Shown here: piece after piece, positions 35,218 to 43,222 of the stretch
How the letters are laid out: every line of letters starts with the position of its first letter
Position numbering within the stretch: the stretch's first letter is position 1
Assembly (NCBI GenBank): GCA_016707585.1
Contig: JADJHL010000008.1
Span: 1-64,000, forward strand
Length of the DNA: 64,000 bases
Source: Ignavibacteriales bacterium
GTDB lineage: Bacteria; Bacteroidota; Ignavibacteria; Ignavibacteriales; Ignavibacteriaceae
Direction of reading: 5' to 3'
Made by a program: the position numbers and the translations under genes
The notes under the pieces: model-generated
What the model saw: only the letters and a program-made list of their open reading frames with translations
Told to the model about the DNA's origin: nothing
Database searches by the model: none

Positions 35218-35311
35218 AAGAGAAAGAGATTTATGGAAGGGCAGAAACCACCACCACAGCACAAGAGGAAGAGAAGAAGAAAAATCATAATAACAACCCA
35301 GGGAGATTTTA

Positions 35312-36247
35312 ATGGGATTCCTTGATCCAAAATGGTATAAATCATTACCAGATTATATCAAACCCTCAAGAAATCTAATTGAGGAATTAGAGGCTTCTAG
35401 AAAACAATATTCACTTGATCACGAAGTGTTTAATAGAATTCTTATGACAATGCCATGGGCAGTAGGTAAACTCCAACGATATATGTATTGGCATTATAAA
35501 AAGGTACTAGCTCATTTACCAGAAAAGGAAATCTGGAGATCCGTAATACTCTCCAGACTAGACACTAAAAGAAAGGTGTATCAAACTATGTCCTATGATC
35601 CTGGCACAAGACCATTAACTAATATGCAAATAGATCATATTGTTGAAAAGCTTGATGACAAACTTAATGGATTTAAGAATTTTGAAGATGTAGTGGAGTT
35701 TATAATTAATATAGATAAAGAAGAGGGACAGTTTGATACCCCACCAATAATTTCAAATATGATTGCTGAATTGGATATAACATTGCACTATGGAGATAAT
35801 TCAATTAATCATCAAACAATTAATGCTAATGATTTTATCAATGATAATTCCAAAGCAAAAACTTCAAACGATAAGATAGCAACTGAAAATTCTAATAAGA
35901 CAATAGAAACTAATGATGATTTTGTAAGTAATACTTCTAAAATTAGACTTGCAGATTTTCAAAGACCTGTAGAAGATTTTAACATAGCCGTAAAAAATAA
36001 TCCTATTGATGCATATTATAATCGAGGGACGATTAAAATTAAATACGGGGACTACAGAGGAGCCATTCAAGATTTTGACAGAGTAATTGAAATACAACTT
36101 AGTTTTGCTATGGCTTATTATAATCGTGGGATGCTATTGGCGATAGATGAAGCCCTGAGGGGAGCTTATAATTGGGAGATTGGGTCTGCCTGTGATGAAT
36201 GGGGTCGAGAAAGTAAAGGTTTATGGAATAAGAATTTCAAAAGTTAA
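35312..36247 (+). CDS. TPR-containing hypothetical protein
   Basis: 311 residues from ATG 35312 behind GGGAGATTTTA. The N-terminal 150 are helical with Trp/Tyr-rich patches (MPWAVGKLQRYMYWHYKKVL). Then comes an Asn/Asp/Lys/Thr-rich linker (about 170-215). The C-terminal part holds tetratricopeptide repeats (NPIDAYYNRGTIKIKYGDYR, GAIQDFDRVIEI, FAMAYYNRGM) and a shortened last unit (GSACDEWGRESKG, where such proteins usually have a GACxDWxxAxxLG form). It is a likely protein-protein interaction scaffold; partner unknown. Confidence 0.65.
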   Translation: MGFLDPKWYKSLPDYIKPSRNLIEELEASRKQYSLDHEVFNRILMTMPWAVGKLQRYMYWHYKKVLAHLPEKEIWRSVILSRLDTKRKVYQTMSYDPGTRPLTNMQIDHIVEKLDDKLNGFKNFEDVVEFIINIDKEEGQFDTPPIISNMIAELDITLHYGDNSINHQTINANDFINDNSKAKTSNDKIATENSNKTIETNDDFVSNTSKIRLADFQRPVEDFNIAVKNNPIDAYYNRGTIKIKYGDYRGAIQDFDRVIEIQLSFAMAYYNRGMLLAIDEALRGAYNWEIGSACDEWGRESKGLWNKNFKS

Positions 36248-36332
36248 GAATTTGAAAATAAACGATTTAGTTGCCTCAGAAATAATACCTTTTATGGAAT
36301 GAATTGAATAATTTTGGTCTGAAGTTATTTTT

Positions 36333-37472
36333 ATGAATTATACAGACTATAAAATTATTCGAGATGATTTATATGAAAAGGTTTGGACCAAACCAATGGT
36401 GGAAATTGCTAAAGAGTACGAGGTATCAGATAAAGCAATTGCTAAGATCTGTGACAAACTAAATGTCCCTGTGCCTGGTGTTGGTTATTGGCAAAAGCTA
36501 GAAGCTGGAGAAAAATTAGAAAGAAAAAGACTTCCTGATATGCCCCCTACGCATCCAACAGAACATACTATCAGAAAAAATGAACCCAGCTATGAGTTTG
36601 AAATTTCTGAGGAGGTTAATGCGTTAATAGAGAAAGAAAAAAATCCAGCTAGTAAAATAATAGTTCAGGATAAAAGGGGATCTACTCATATATTGATTCG
36701 TAGGACTGAACAGTCTCTTGAGAAATCATACAGATATTCAGGTATGTTGTGCAGCCAACAAGCAGAAGATATTCTCAAAATTTCGGTAAGCCCTATTGAA
36801 AAGGGGCGTGTGTTCAGAATTCTTAATACCCTTATTAGTGAATTAGAAGGAAGAGGATATTTAGTTTATATAGATAAATCTTTTTTATGCGTTAGAATTT
36901 TTGGGGTGAATCTTAAGTTTAGCCTAAATGAAAAAATGAAGCAGGTAAGGTTAAAAACCGAATCACCATATTCTAGACAATATGATCTTGTGCCTTCTGG
37001 AATATTAGCACTATCTATTGAAGATTTTTATAGCGATTATCCGTTACTTAGAAATTTTCTAGATATCAAATCAGTGAAGCTTGAGAATAGATTAAATGAA
37101 TTTATAATAGCATTGTTGATTGCTTCGCAAGCATATATCGCACAAGAAAAGCATTGGGAAGAAAAAAGGAAAGTCTATCAGGAGGAAGAACGTAAGCGTA
37201 ACGCAATTATTCAAGAAATCGAGAATGAAAAGAAAAAATTACAAGAACTCAAAAAAAATATAAAAAAATTTCATAGTAGTAATTTAATTCGTGAATATAT
37301 TGCAAGGTACAAAATGAAATTACTTGATGAAACTTTAGCTCCTGATAAAAAGCAAGAGATAATTGAATACATTGAATGGGCACAAAAACAAGCGGACAGG
37401 TTGGACCCATTTATTGAAAGTCCTGTATCTATTTTAGATAACCTCAAAAATTCCGAAGAAGAAGATTGGTAA
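36333..37472 (+). CDS. Hypothetical protein with conserved N-terminal DNA-binding-like motif
   Basis: 379 residues. The N-terminus has RDDLYEKVWTKPMVEIAKEY, then EVSDKAIAKICDKLNVPVPG and VGYWQK. This L-Y-x-x-V-W-x-x-P pattern, followed by a helix-turn-helix-like stretch and P-x-P-x-x-G-Y-W, recurs in uncharacterised proteins of mobile and accessory regions. A middle alpha/beta domain (HILIRRTEQSLEKSY, GYLVYIDKSFLCVRI) and a long coiled coil (about 270-310, EEKRKVYQEEERKRNAIIQE) follow. It is 4 bases before the next gene. Function unknown; DNA binding is inferred. Confidence 0.6.
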   Translation: MNYTDYKIIRDDLYEKVWTKPMVEIAKEYEVSDKAIAKICDKLNVPVPGVGYWQKLEAGEKLERKRLPDMPPTHPTEHTIRKNEPSYEFEISEEVNALIEKEKNPASKIIVQDKRGSTHILIRRTEQSLEKSYRYSGMLCSQQAEDILKISVSPIEKGRVFRILNTLISELEGRGYLVYIDKSFLCVRIFGVNLKFSLNEKMKQVRLKTESPYSRQYDLVPSGILALSIEDFYSDYPLLRNFLDIKSVKLENRLNEFIIALLIASQAYIAQEKHWEEKRKVYQEEERKRNAIIQEIENEKKKLQELKKNIKKFHSSNLIREYIARYKMKLLDETLAPDKKQEIIEYIEWAQKQADRLDPFIESPVSILDNLKNSEEEDW

Positions 37473-37476
37473 GTAA

Positions 37477-38103
37477 ATGGATATAACCGGTGAATTAATT
37501 CTAAAAGCCAGAATTACTAAGAACATTAAGGATAAAGAGTATAAAAAATTACTTGATGCTTTACCCGTTGGCGAAGAATATGGTATTTCAAAAGAATTGA
37601 TGTATAAGGGCTGGAAGTTAGCAGCTCAATATCTTGAAGAAAAAAATTTTCTTATTGATGCGATACTTTGCTATAACAAAGCTAGAAGAATAAAGCCATC
37701 CATCGTAGTTGTGTTTGATAAAGTTGTATCTCTTTTAGATGAATTCTTCTCAAAATACAAGAATGAATTTTCTGTAGATGACCTTGTGAAGTTAAAGGGG
37801 TCAATCGCCATTCTAGAAAATTTTCATTCAGTTAATTATCCTTCGCAGAAAAAAGCTTTAGAAAAAATTCCTGATCTGAATCTAAAGATTGATTATCATA
37901 TTAATCATCATCCTAAAATTGCAGAAGAAACTAAAGCAACTTTTCAAGTCCAAAAGATTTATGATGCAATCACTGATGATATGTCAATGCCTGAGGTCCA
38001 TCAAGAATTTGCGAAAACTTTAGCAGGTATTATTAGAAGAGAAAAGGCTAAAGACAAGAAGGGAAAAGCAACTCGCTTGGAGAAGAAAAAAAGCAAGAAA
38101 TAA
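37477..38103 (+). CDS. Helical hypothetical protein with basic tail
   Basis: 208 residues, all helical in appearance, with one TPR-like pair (MYKGWKLAAQYLEEKNFLID, AILCYNKARRIKPSIVVV) and a strongly basic C-terminus (GKATRLEKKKSKK). No motif points to catalysis. It starts 4 bases after the preceding gene and is presumably its partner. After its stop comes a 7-bp inverted repeat (ATTTAAC...GTTAAAT, 38107-38127) without a T run, which may be a weak terminator or an operator for the next gene. Confidence 0.55.
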   Translation: MDITGELILKARITKNIKDKEYKKLLDALPVGEEYGISKELMYKGWKLAAQYLEEKNFLIDAILCYNKARRIKPSIVVVFDKVVSLLDEFFSKYKNEFSVDDLVKLKGSIAILENFHSVNYPSQKKALEKIPDLNLKIDYHINHHPKIAEETKATFQVQKIYDAITDDMSMPEVHQEFAKTLAGIIRREKAKDKKGKATRLEKKKSKK

Positions 38104-38166
38104 GTCATTTAACAACAATAGTTAAATTAAGTTTTACACTAATTCTCAGATTTAAAGGTATCTAAA

Positions 38167-38520
38167 TTGAAAATACTTTTCATAATAAACGATGCACCTT
38201 ACGGTACAGAAAAATTCTATAATGCCTGCCGTCTTGCAATGACAATTCAGAAAGAACACCAAGAGGTTGAAGTAAATGTGTTTTTAATGGCAGATTCTGT
38301 AACTGGTGCGCTTGTAAATCAAAACACTCCACAAGGATACTACAACATAGAGCGAATGTTAAAAGCAATAATAAACAAAGGCGGTAAAGTTAAACTCTGC
38401 GGAGGATGTATTGATGCGCGTGGTGTTGCCGCGCTTCAATTTATAGATAGCTGTGAAAGAAGCAATATGAGTGAACTCGTTCAATGGTCAGTTGATGCAG
38501 ATAAAGTTTTTACGTTTTAA
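38167..38520 (+). CDS. DsrE-family sulfur-relay-like protein
   Basis: 117 residues. KILFIINDAPYGTEKFYNAC, then RLAMTIQKEHQEVEVNVFLM and VKLCGGCIDARGV give the DsrE/YchN alpha/beta fold with the conserved Cys pair (CGGC). Such proteins carry sulfur as persulfide or act in related redox signalling. TTG is used as the start (38167). It lies 23 bases before the Rrf2 regulator and heads the NO/N2O region, so it may belong to that stress response. Confident on family, not on role. Confidence 0.88.
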   Translation: MKILFIINDAPYGTEKFYNACRLAMTIQKEHQEVEVNVFLMADSVTGALVNQNTPQGYYNIERMLKAIINKGGKVKLCGGCIDARGVAALQFIDSCERSNMSELVQWSVDADKVFTF

Positions 38521-38543
38521 GTACAAGTTAATAGTTTAATAGC

Positions 38544-38954
38544 ATGACTTTTTCAAAAACTACGGAATATGCACTAAGGGTTTTAGCACTTATGGCAGGA
38601 GATGAAAGAAAATTACATTCATCGCTGGAATTACATAAAGAACTTAAAATTCCTAAAAAATATTTGCAGAGACTGCTTACAGACCTTTCTAAAAGTGGTT
38701 TAATAAGAAGTATCCAGGGAAGAAGCGGTGGATTTTTACTTGCTAGAAAGGCAGATAAAATTAGAATATCAGAAATAATAGATGCAGTTGAAGGATTTAG
38801 GAAAGAACCAGGCTGTTTTTTTGGTTTCGATACTTGTGCTTTGGACAATCCCTGTTCAATGCACGATATATGGACCAGATCGCAGAAAGATTTTATAAAT
38901 ATGCTCAATAAAACACGTTTGTCAGATTTAATCAATAAATCTAAAGCGAATTGA
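38544..38954 (+). CDS. Rrf2-family regulator (NsrR-like), Fe-S cysteines present
   Basis: 136 residues. Winged helix: SKTTEYALRVLALMAG, IPKKYLQRLLTDLSKSGLIR (recognition helix), GRSGGFLLARKADKIRI. Three cysteines at 91, 98 and 104 (CFFGFDTCALDNPC) have C-x6-C-x5-C spacing, close to the [2Fe-2S]/[4Fe-4S] ligands of IscR and NsrR. It lies just upstream of the NO-reductase-like genes, so it probably senses NO or Fe-S status and represses them. An inverted repeat in the gap (38968-38991) is a candidate site. A second Rrf2 gene with the same Cys spacing ends the nos cluster. Confidence 0.85.
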   Translation: MTFSKTTEYALRVLALMAGDERKLHSSLELHKELKIPKKYLQRLLTDLSKSGLIRSIQGRSGGFLLARKADKIRISEIIDAVEGFRKEPGCFFGFDTCALDNPCSMHDIWTRSQKDFINMLNKTRLSDLINKSKAN

Positions 38955-38967
38955 TTTATTTAAACTT

Positions 38968-38991
38968 AAATACTACGTTTGGGTAGCATTT
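38968..38991. promoter_or_regulatory. Inverted repeat upstream of NO-reductase-like genes
   Basis: AAATACTAC (38968-38976) and GTAGCATTT (38983-38991) form a near-perfect 9-bp inverted repeat with a 6-base spacer (gtttgg). It is 26-49 bases upstream of the subunit II start and directly after the NsrR-like gene. Size, symmetry and A/T flanks suit an Rrf2 operator. Binding is inferred. Confidence 0.6.
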
Positions 38992-39016
38992 TAAATTATT
39001 TTATAAGGAATGTAGT

Positions 39017-39565
39017 ATGGTTGATTCAAATACAGTTCTTCTTGGCCAAACATTTGCGTACACATTTTATGTGCTGGCAATTATGCTGCTAATGGGTTGG
39101 TTCGCTTACAATGTAACCAAAAGCGAAGGTAGTAAAGAAATTAAGCCTGCGCTTTTTTATTCTCTGGTTGGGTTTTTAATTTTGCTCGGAGTTTCACTTC
39201 ACATAGTTACCCACGAAACAATCCCCTGGAAACCAATGGATTTAAATCGTGCTGATATAAAGGCTGATAAAACATTTGACATAACAGTTGCTGATCATAA
39301 GTTTATTCTTCCATCAGAAAAAATGATTATCAATACAAATGACAAAGTTATGTTTAATGTAACTTCAAAAGATTTAACATATGGTTTCGGATTATTCCGT
39401 GAGGATAATACGATGATGTTCCAGATGCAGGTTTTACCCGGACATAATAACGATATACTCTGGCATTTTGATAGACCTGGAGTTTATACAATCAGATCGA
39501 CTGAGTACTCAGGCCCAAAGGGTATTGGTATGATTGAAAAAAATGTTGTTGAAGTAATCGATTAA
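39017..39565 (+). CDS. Heme-copper reductase subunit II-like cupredoxin lacking CuA ligands
   Basis: 182 residues: two membrane helices (about 14-32 and 45-64) and a periplasmic cupredoxin domain (FDITVADHKFILPSEKMIIN, VMFNVTSKDLTYGFGLFRED, HFDRPGVYTIR). In oxidases the CuA loop is C-S-E-x-C-G-x-x-H-x-x-M; here it is STEYSGPKGIGM, with Ser161 and Ser165 where the two Cys would be and no His. So it cannot bind CuA. CuA-less subunit II is known in quinol enzymes and in some NO-reductase-type families. Ribosome binding site AAGGAA lies upstream. It pairs with the subunit I gene 41 bases on. Confidence 0.85.
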   Translation: MVDSNTVLLGQTFAYTFYVLAIMLLMGWFAYNVTKSEGSKEIKPALFYSLVGFLILLGVSLHIVTHETIPWKPMDLNRADIKADKTFDITVADHKFILPSEKMIINTNDKVMFNVTSKDLTYGFGLFREDNTMMFQMQVLPGHNNDILWHFDRPGVYTIRSTEYSGPKGIGMIEKNVVEVID

Positions 39566-39606
39566 AAAATCAATAAATAAATTTTTAATAATAGAAGAGA
39601 TTTGAA

Positions 39607-41229
39607 ATGAATTTTATACAAACATTTATGGATGGAGAAGAAGGGTTATTCAAACCCAATTCACTTACTCCAATGCAAAAAATGATTTTAAGGTTTGTTG
39701 TTGTTGGATTGGTTTACTACTTATTCGCTCTTGTTGAAGGAATGCTTATGAGGGTTTACCAGGTAACACCAATTGCAGCCATACCACCTGACCAATATTT
39801 TGGTATGCTTACGGCTCATCCGCTTGTTGGAATTTTCGGATCAACTTACTCAATAGTTTTTGGTGCATTTTTATTTCTGGTACCATTTCTTATGAGCAAA
39901 CCGTTGTGGAGTATTAAACTTGCAAATTGGACTTGCGGCCTAATAGCTGTCGGAACTTTCACTTTTTGGTTTGCAGGATTTTTAACTCACTACGCACCTC
40001 TTTATACTTTATACTGGCCTTTACCGGCAGACTTTACTCAGTTTAGTGTTTGGGGCGGTACATTTTTTATTCTTGGAATTGCTTTAATAATGGTGGGCAC
40101 TGTTTTCTTTGTGCTTAATATTTTTAGAACTATAGCTTACACACCGGAAGGTTGGGAGAAACAGGATGGGAAAGGACTATTAGCTTCAGCATTAGGTTTA
40201 AGCGGATTAAAAAATCTTTTTAGAAAAAATAAAAAAGAACATATGGTTTCTCTACCTGTTGCAGCAATTGCACGAGGTACGGTTGATACAGCTTTGAACG
40301 CAGGTATAATTCTTTTTACGGGTGTTTTAATTTTAATTTATATGATTGCAGAAATTGCAGGATCAAGTTTAAAACATTCTTCAATAGATGCTTTGCTTTA
40401 TAAAAACTGGTTCTGGTGGGGTTTGGATTTAATTGCTGATGGATTGGTTTTAATTTTTGTAGCAGGTACTTGGTATTTACTTGCAACTTTAATTACAGGT
40501 AAAAAATTATTTATGGAAAACTGGGCACGTGCAGCATTGTTTGTTGAGATGGTTGTTAGCTGGACAGTTTGGTCTCATCATTTGATGTCAGATCAGGCTC
40601 AACCAGGGATTTTAAAGATACTATCTGGTGAAATGGTAACAGCTTTTGAGCTTATCACACAAGGACTTGCTTTCTTTATAACTTTAATAACACTTTGGAG
40701 TGCAAGACCATTAAAGATGACAAATCCACTAAAATTTTTATTAGGAGGTTTGTTGGGATTTGCTCTTGCTGTACCGGCAGGAATAATGCAAGCAGATTTA
40801 GGATTGAATAGAATTTTGCATAATACTCAATGGATTGTTGGTCCCCACGTACACGTAGCAATATTAGTTGGATTAACTATGACACTTTATTCAGCTATTT
40901 ACTTTTTATTTCCTATAGTAACTAACAATGCAAAACTATATAGTCAAAAGTTAGCCAACGTCCATTTCTGGGCTCATTTGTTAGGTGGAATTGGAATGGG
41001 TGCATTTATGGGGATGGCAGGATTAAAAGGAATGTTAAGGCGTACAATTTATTTTGATGGTGAGTATAGTCTTTATATGATCTTAGCAGCACTTTCCGGA
41101 ACACTTTTACTGTTAGCTTTTCTTGCTTTCTTTTTTAATATCGTTATGAGTGTTGGCTTAAAAGGTGTTATTGGAATTTTTATGCCCGCAAAATCTAATA
41201 CAAAAGATTTGTTGCCAGCAGGAAAATAA
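39607..41229 (+). CDS. Heme-copper superfamily subunit I, noncanonical NO-reductase-like
   Basis: 540 residues with about 14 membrane helices. Low-spin heme ligand His71 (TAHPLVGIFGS); two active-site His324-His325 in helix VII (VWSHHLMSDQ); His414 and His416 in helix X (VGPHVHVAIL). Helix VI reads NWFWWGLDLIADGLVLI: it lacks the oxidase G-H-P-E-V-Y and aligns with the cNOR segment W-W-V-V-H-L-W-V-E-G so that the FeB-ligand His becomes Asp274 and the FeB-ligand Glu becomes Asp278. This points to a noncanonical NO reductase family (several, such as eNOR, sNOR and gNOR, have been proposed). Its place beside NsrR-like, DNR-like and nos genes supports NO reduction. Confidence 0.8.
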   Translation: MNFIQTFMDGEEGLFKPNSLTPMQKMILRFVVVGLVYYLFALVEGMLMRVYQVTPIAAIPPDQYFGMLTAHPLVGIFGSTYSIVFGAFLFLVPFLMSKPLWSIKLANWTCGLIAVGTFTFWFAGFLTHYAPLYTLYWPLPADFTQFSVWGGTFFILGIALIMVGTVFFVLNIFRTIAYTPEGWEKQDGKGLLASALGLSGLKNLFRKNKKEHMVSLPVAAIARGTVDTALNAGIILFTGVLILIYMIAEIAGSSLKHSSIDALLYKNWFWWGLDLIADGLVLIFVAGTWYLLATLITGKKLFMENWARAALFVEMVVSWTVWSHHLMSDQAQPGILKILSGEMVTAFELITQGLAFFITLITLWSARPLKMTNPLKFLLGGLLGFALAVPAGIMQADLGLNRILHNTQWIVGPHVHVAILVGLTMTLYSAIYFLFPIVTNNAKLYSQKLANVHFWAHLLGGIGMGAFMGMAGLKGMLRRTIYFDGEYSLYMILAALSGTLLLLAFLAFFFNIVMSVGLKGVIGIFMPAKSNTKDLLPAGK

Positions 41230-41248
41230 ACATTGGTTCTCTTTTTGG

Positions 41249-41285
41249 AATCCCTTATTAAATATAATTAGTAAGGGATTTTTTT
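41249..41285 (+). terminator. Intrinsic terminator after NO-reductase-like operon
   Basis: AATCCCTTA (41249-41257) pairs with TAAGGGATT (41272-41280), followed by a TTTTT tail (41281-41285). It is 20 bases after the subunit I stop and separates the reductase operon from the Crp/Fnr regulator. Confidence 0.85.
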
Positions 41286-41312
41286 ATAAGAAGATAAGTC
41301 TATTTTTTTACT

Positions 41313-42029
41313 ATGAATAATCATCTAAAAGACAATTCAACTGAATCTATAGACAGCAAAGAGACATTAAGAAGGCTACCCCTCTTTTCTGAGTTGAGTA
41401 TTGAGGATTTAAGAAAAGTTACATCATTTAGCAGAGTTAAAAAATTCCAGAAAAATGATTTTTTATTTCATCAAGGTGATTTTTATACAGGATTTTATAT
41501 TTTACTAAAGGGTACAATTAAAGTTTATAAAGTCTCATCTGATGGAAAAGAAGCAGTAGTCCATATCATAAAACCTCTAAACTCTTTTGCAGATATTCCG
41601 CTTTTTGAGGGAACAGATTATCCTGTAACTGCAAAGTGTTTAGAAGAATCTCTGGTACTATGTATATCAAAAGAAGGATTTCTAGAACTAATATATGAGA
41701 ACCCTGAAATCTCACTTAGGATGCTTGCTGGATTTGCGAAAAGACTAAAAGCAATGGTTAACCAGGTTGAGGACCTTACTTCAAAGGAAATACCAAATCG
41801 TTTGGCAAAATATATTCTTAAAGAAATTAAAACTGCCGGAACTGAAAAGCTGGCAGAACCTTTCGTAAAATTATCAGTTCCCAAAACAACCATTGCCGCG
41901 TATCTCGGTACCATTACCGAAACCCTATCAAGAAGTCTGAAAAAATTACAAGATGAAGGTGTTATCCGCGTTAATGGAAAATCCATTTTTGTTAATGATA
42001 TAAAAAGATTAAAAGATCTCGCAAAGTAA
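41313..42029 (+). CDS. Crp/Fnr-family regulator (DNR/NnrR-like)
   Basis: 238 residues. Cyclic-nucleotide-binding-like beta-barrel (FLFHQGDFYTGFYILLKGTI, VYKVSSDGKEAVVHI, ADIPLFEGTDYPVTAKCLE), long dimer helix (MLAGFAKRLKAMVNQVEDL) and winged helix with SVPKTTIAAYLGTITETLSR as recognition region. There is no N-terminal Cys cluster as in FNR and no cAMP-binding R-x-x-x-S/T signature, so it resembles the heme-type NO sensors (DNR/NnrR) that control denitrification. A TGAC-N4-GTCA palindrome before the next operon is its probable target. Confidence 0.85.
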   Translation: MNNHLKDNSTESIDSKETLRRLPLFSELSIEDLRKVTSFSRVKKFQKNDFLFHQGDFYTGFYILLKGTIKVYKVSSDGKEAVVHIIKPLNSFADIPLFEGTDYPVTAKCLEESLVLCISKEGFLELIYENPEISLRMLAGFAKRLKAMVNQVEDLTSKEIPNRLAKYILKEIKTAGTEKLAEPFVKLSVPKTTIAAYLGTITETLSRSLKKLQDEGVIRVNGKSIFVNDIKRLKDLAK

Positions 42030-42097
42030 ACCTCATAACATCATAAAACCAGAACTCCGTCTCTTCGTTTTTCATTTTCCAAAAAAGATAACAAACC

Positions 42098-42109
42098 TGA
42101 CTTAAGTCA
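42098..42109. promoter_or_regulatory. TGAC-N4-GTCA palindrome, Crp/Fnr-type site
   Basis: TGACTTAAGTCA is a perfect 12-base palindrome with the half-sites and 4-base spacer of Fnr/DNR-type operators. It lies 63 bases before the first DUF2249 gene and just after the Crp/Fnr gene, so it could activate the following operon. Confidence 0.65.
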
Positions 42110-42171
42110 AGGAAATTAGTATATCAATGTCATACGTTTGAAGTGTAACAAAAATAAATCAGGAAAATATT

Positions 42172-42393
42172 ATGACAGAACTAGATATCAGACCAGTTGT
42201 ACCGCGAGAGAAGCATCCAACAATTATGAAGACATTTGATGATTTGCAAAGCGGCGAAGCATTTCAGCTTATAAATGATCACGACCCGGTTCCGCTTTAT
42301 TATCAGTTCCAGGCAGAAAAAGCAAATCAGTTTAGCTGGGAATATATTGAGCGTGGTCCTGAAGTCTGGCGTGTAAATATTTCGAAAGTTTAA
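42172..42393 (+). CDS. DUF2249 domain protein
   Basis: 73 residues forming a single DUF2249 domain: TELDIRPVVPREKHPTIMKT, FDDLQSGEAFQLINDHDPVP, YYQFQAEKANQFSWEYIERG, VWRVNISK. The domain has the fold of TusA/SirA-type sulfur carriers but usually no catalytic Cys, and it is frequent in denitrification and NO-response clusters. This is the first gene of an operon probably driven by the palindrome upstream. Likely a small redox or metal-handling helper; the exact role is unknown. Confidence 0.9.
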   Translation: MTELDIRPVVPREKHPTIMKTFDDLQSGEAFQLINDHDPVPLYYQFQAEKANQFSWEYIERGPEVWRVNISKV

Positions 42394-42410
42394 CTAAAAA
42401 TATTTCAACA

Positions 42411-43220
42411 ATGATTACCAAGGATATGAAAATATCGAAGCTGCTGGCAGAATATCCACATACGCTCGAGTTGCTGGTTAACTTTAGTCCTCATTTTGCT
42501 AAGCTCAAAAACAAAATTCTGAGAAAAACACTTGCAAGTAGAGTAAATGTTGAGCAAGCAGCAGGAATAGCAGGTGTGAATCTCGTTCTTTTATTAAATG
42601 AATTAAATAAATCAATCAATGCAGATATTACTGAAACTATTAATGAAGAAAGCACGGAAGAAAAAATGACTCAAATAGAAAAACCTGAACTTCTAAAAAA
42701 CAAAAGTGCTGATAAAATTCAAAAGATGGATGTAAGATCGATAATTGATTCGGGAAAAGATCCTTTCCTTGAGATAATGGCAAAAGTAAAATCTCTAAAA
42801 GATGAGGAAGTTTTTCATTTGATAAATTCGTTTGAACCAATTCCGCTTTATTCAGTAATGCAGAATAAAGGTTTTGAGCACTGGACAGAAAATAATGGCA
42901 GTGTGTTTAATGTCTTCTTCTTCAAAAATGATGTAAATAAATCTGAAGTAAAAGTAGAATCGAACATAAGTCAGGTATCTCCTGCTGATTTTGAAAATGT
43001 CATCGAACTTGATGTTCGTGAATTAGCTCCGCCCGAACCAATGATGAAGATACTTGAAAACATTTCCAGAGTTGATGAGAAAACAGTTATGGTTGTTCAT
43101 CATCATCGTGAACCGATGATGCTTTATCCAAAACTTGAGGAACGAGGTTACACAGCAATTACAAATAAGATTGATGAAAATTATTTTAAGGTTGTAATAA
43201 TGAAAAAGAGAAACGATTAA
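42411..43220 (+). CDS. DUF1858-DUF2249-DUF2249 protein
   Basis: 269 residues. Residues 1-65 are a DUF1858 unit (MKISKLLAEYPHTLELLVNF, then LASRVNVEQAAGIAGVNLVL). An acidic linker leads to two DUF2249 domains: MDVRSIIDSGKDPFLEIMAK ... VFHLINSFEPIPLYSVMQ (about 110-170), and LDVRELAPPEPMMKILENIS ... HHHREPMMLYPKLEERGYT (about 198-262). This architecture is common in NO-related clusters of anaerobes. It sits 17 bases after the single-domain paralogue and 2 bases before the membrane protein gene. Function unproven. Confidence 0.88.
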   Translation: MITKDMKISKLLAEYPHTLELLVNFSPHFAKLKNKILRKTLASRVNVEQAAGIAGVNLVLLLNELNKSINADITETINEESTEEKMTQIEKPELLKNKSADKIQKMDVRSIIDSGKDPFLEIMAKVKSLKDEEVFHLINSFEPIPLYSVMQNKGFEHWTENNGSVFNVFFFKNDVNKSEVKVESNISQVSPADFENVIELDVRELAPPEPMMKILENISRVDEKTVMVVHHHREPMMLYPKLEERGYTAITNKIDENYFKVVIMKKRND

Positions 43221-43222
43221 TT

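Noticed and set aside
35128..35325. 65-residue Gly/Lys/Arg-rich frame
   Set aside because: Translation of the G-tract and purine-rich stretch; low complexity and no ribosome binding site.
38107..38127. Inverted repeat ATTTAAC...GTTAAAT as a regulator site
   Set aside because: Very A/T-rich and may arise by chance; no second copy noticed; mentioned only in the adjacent gene.
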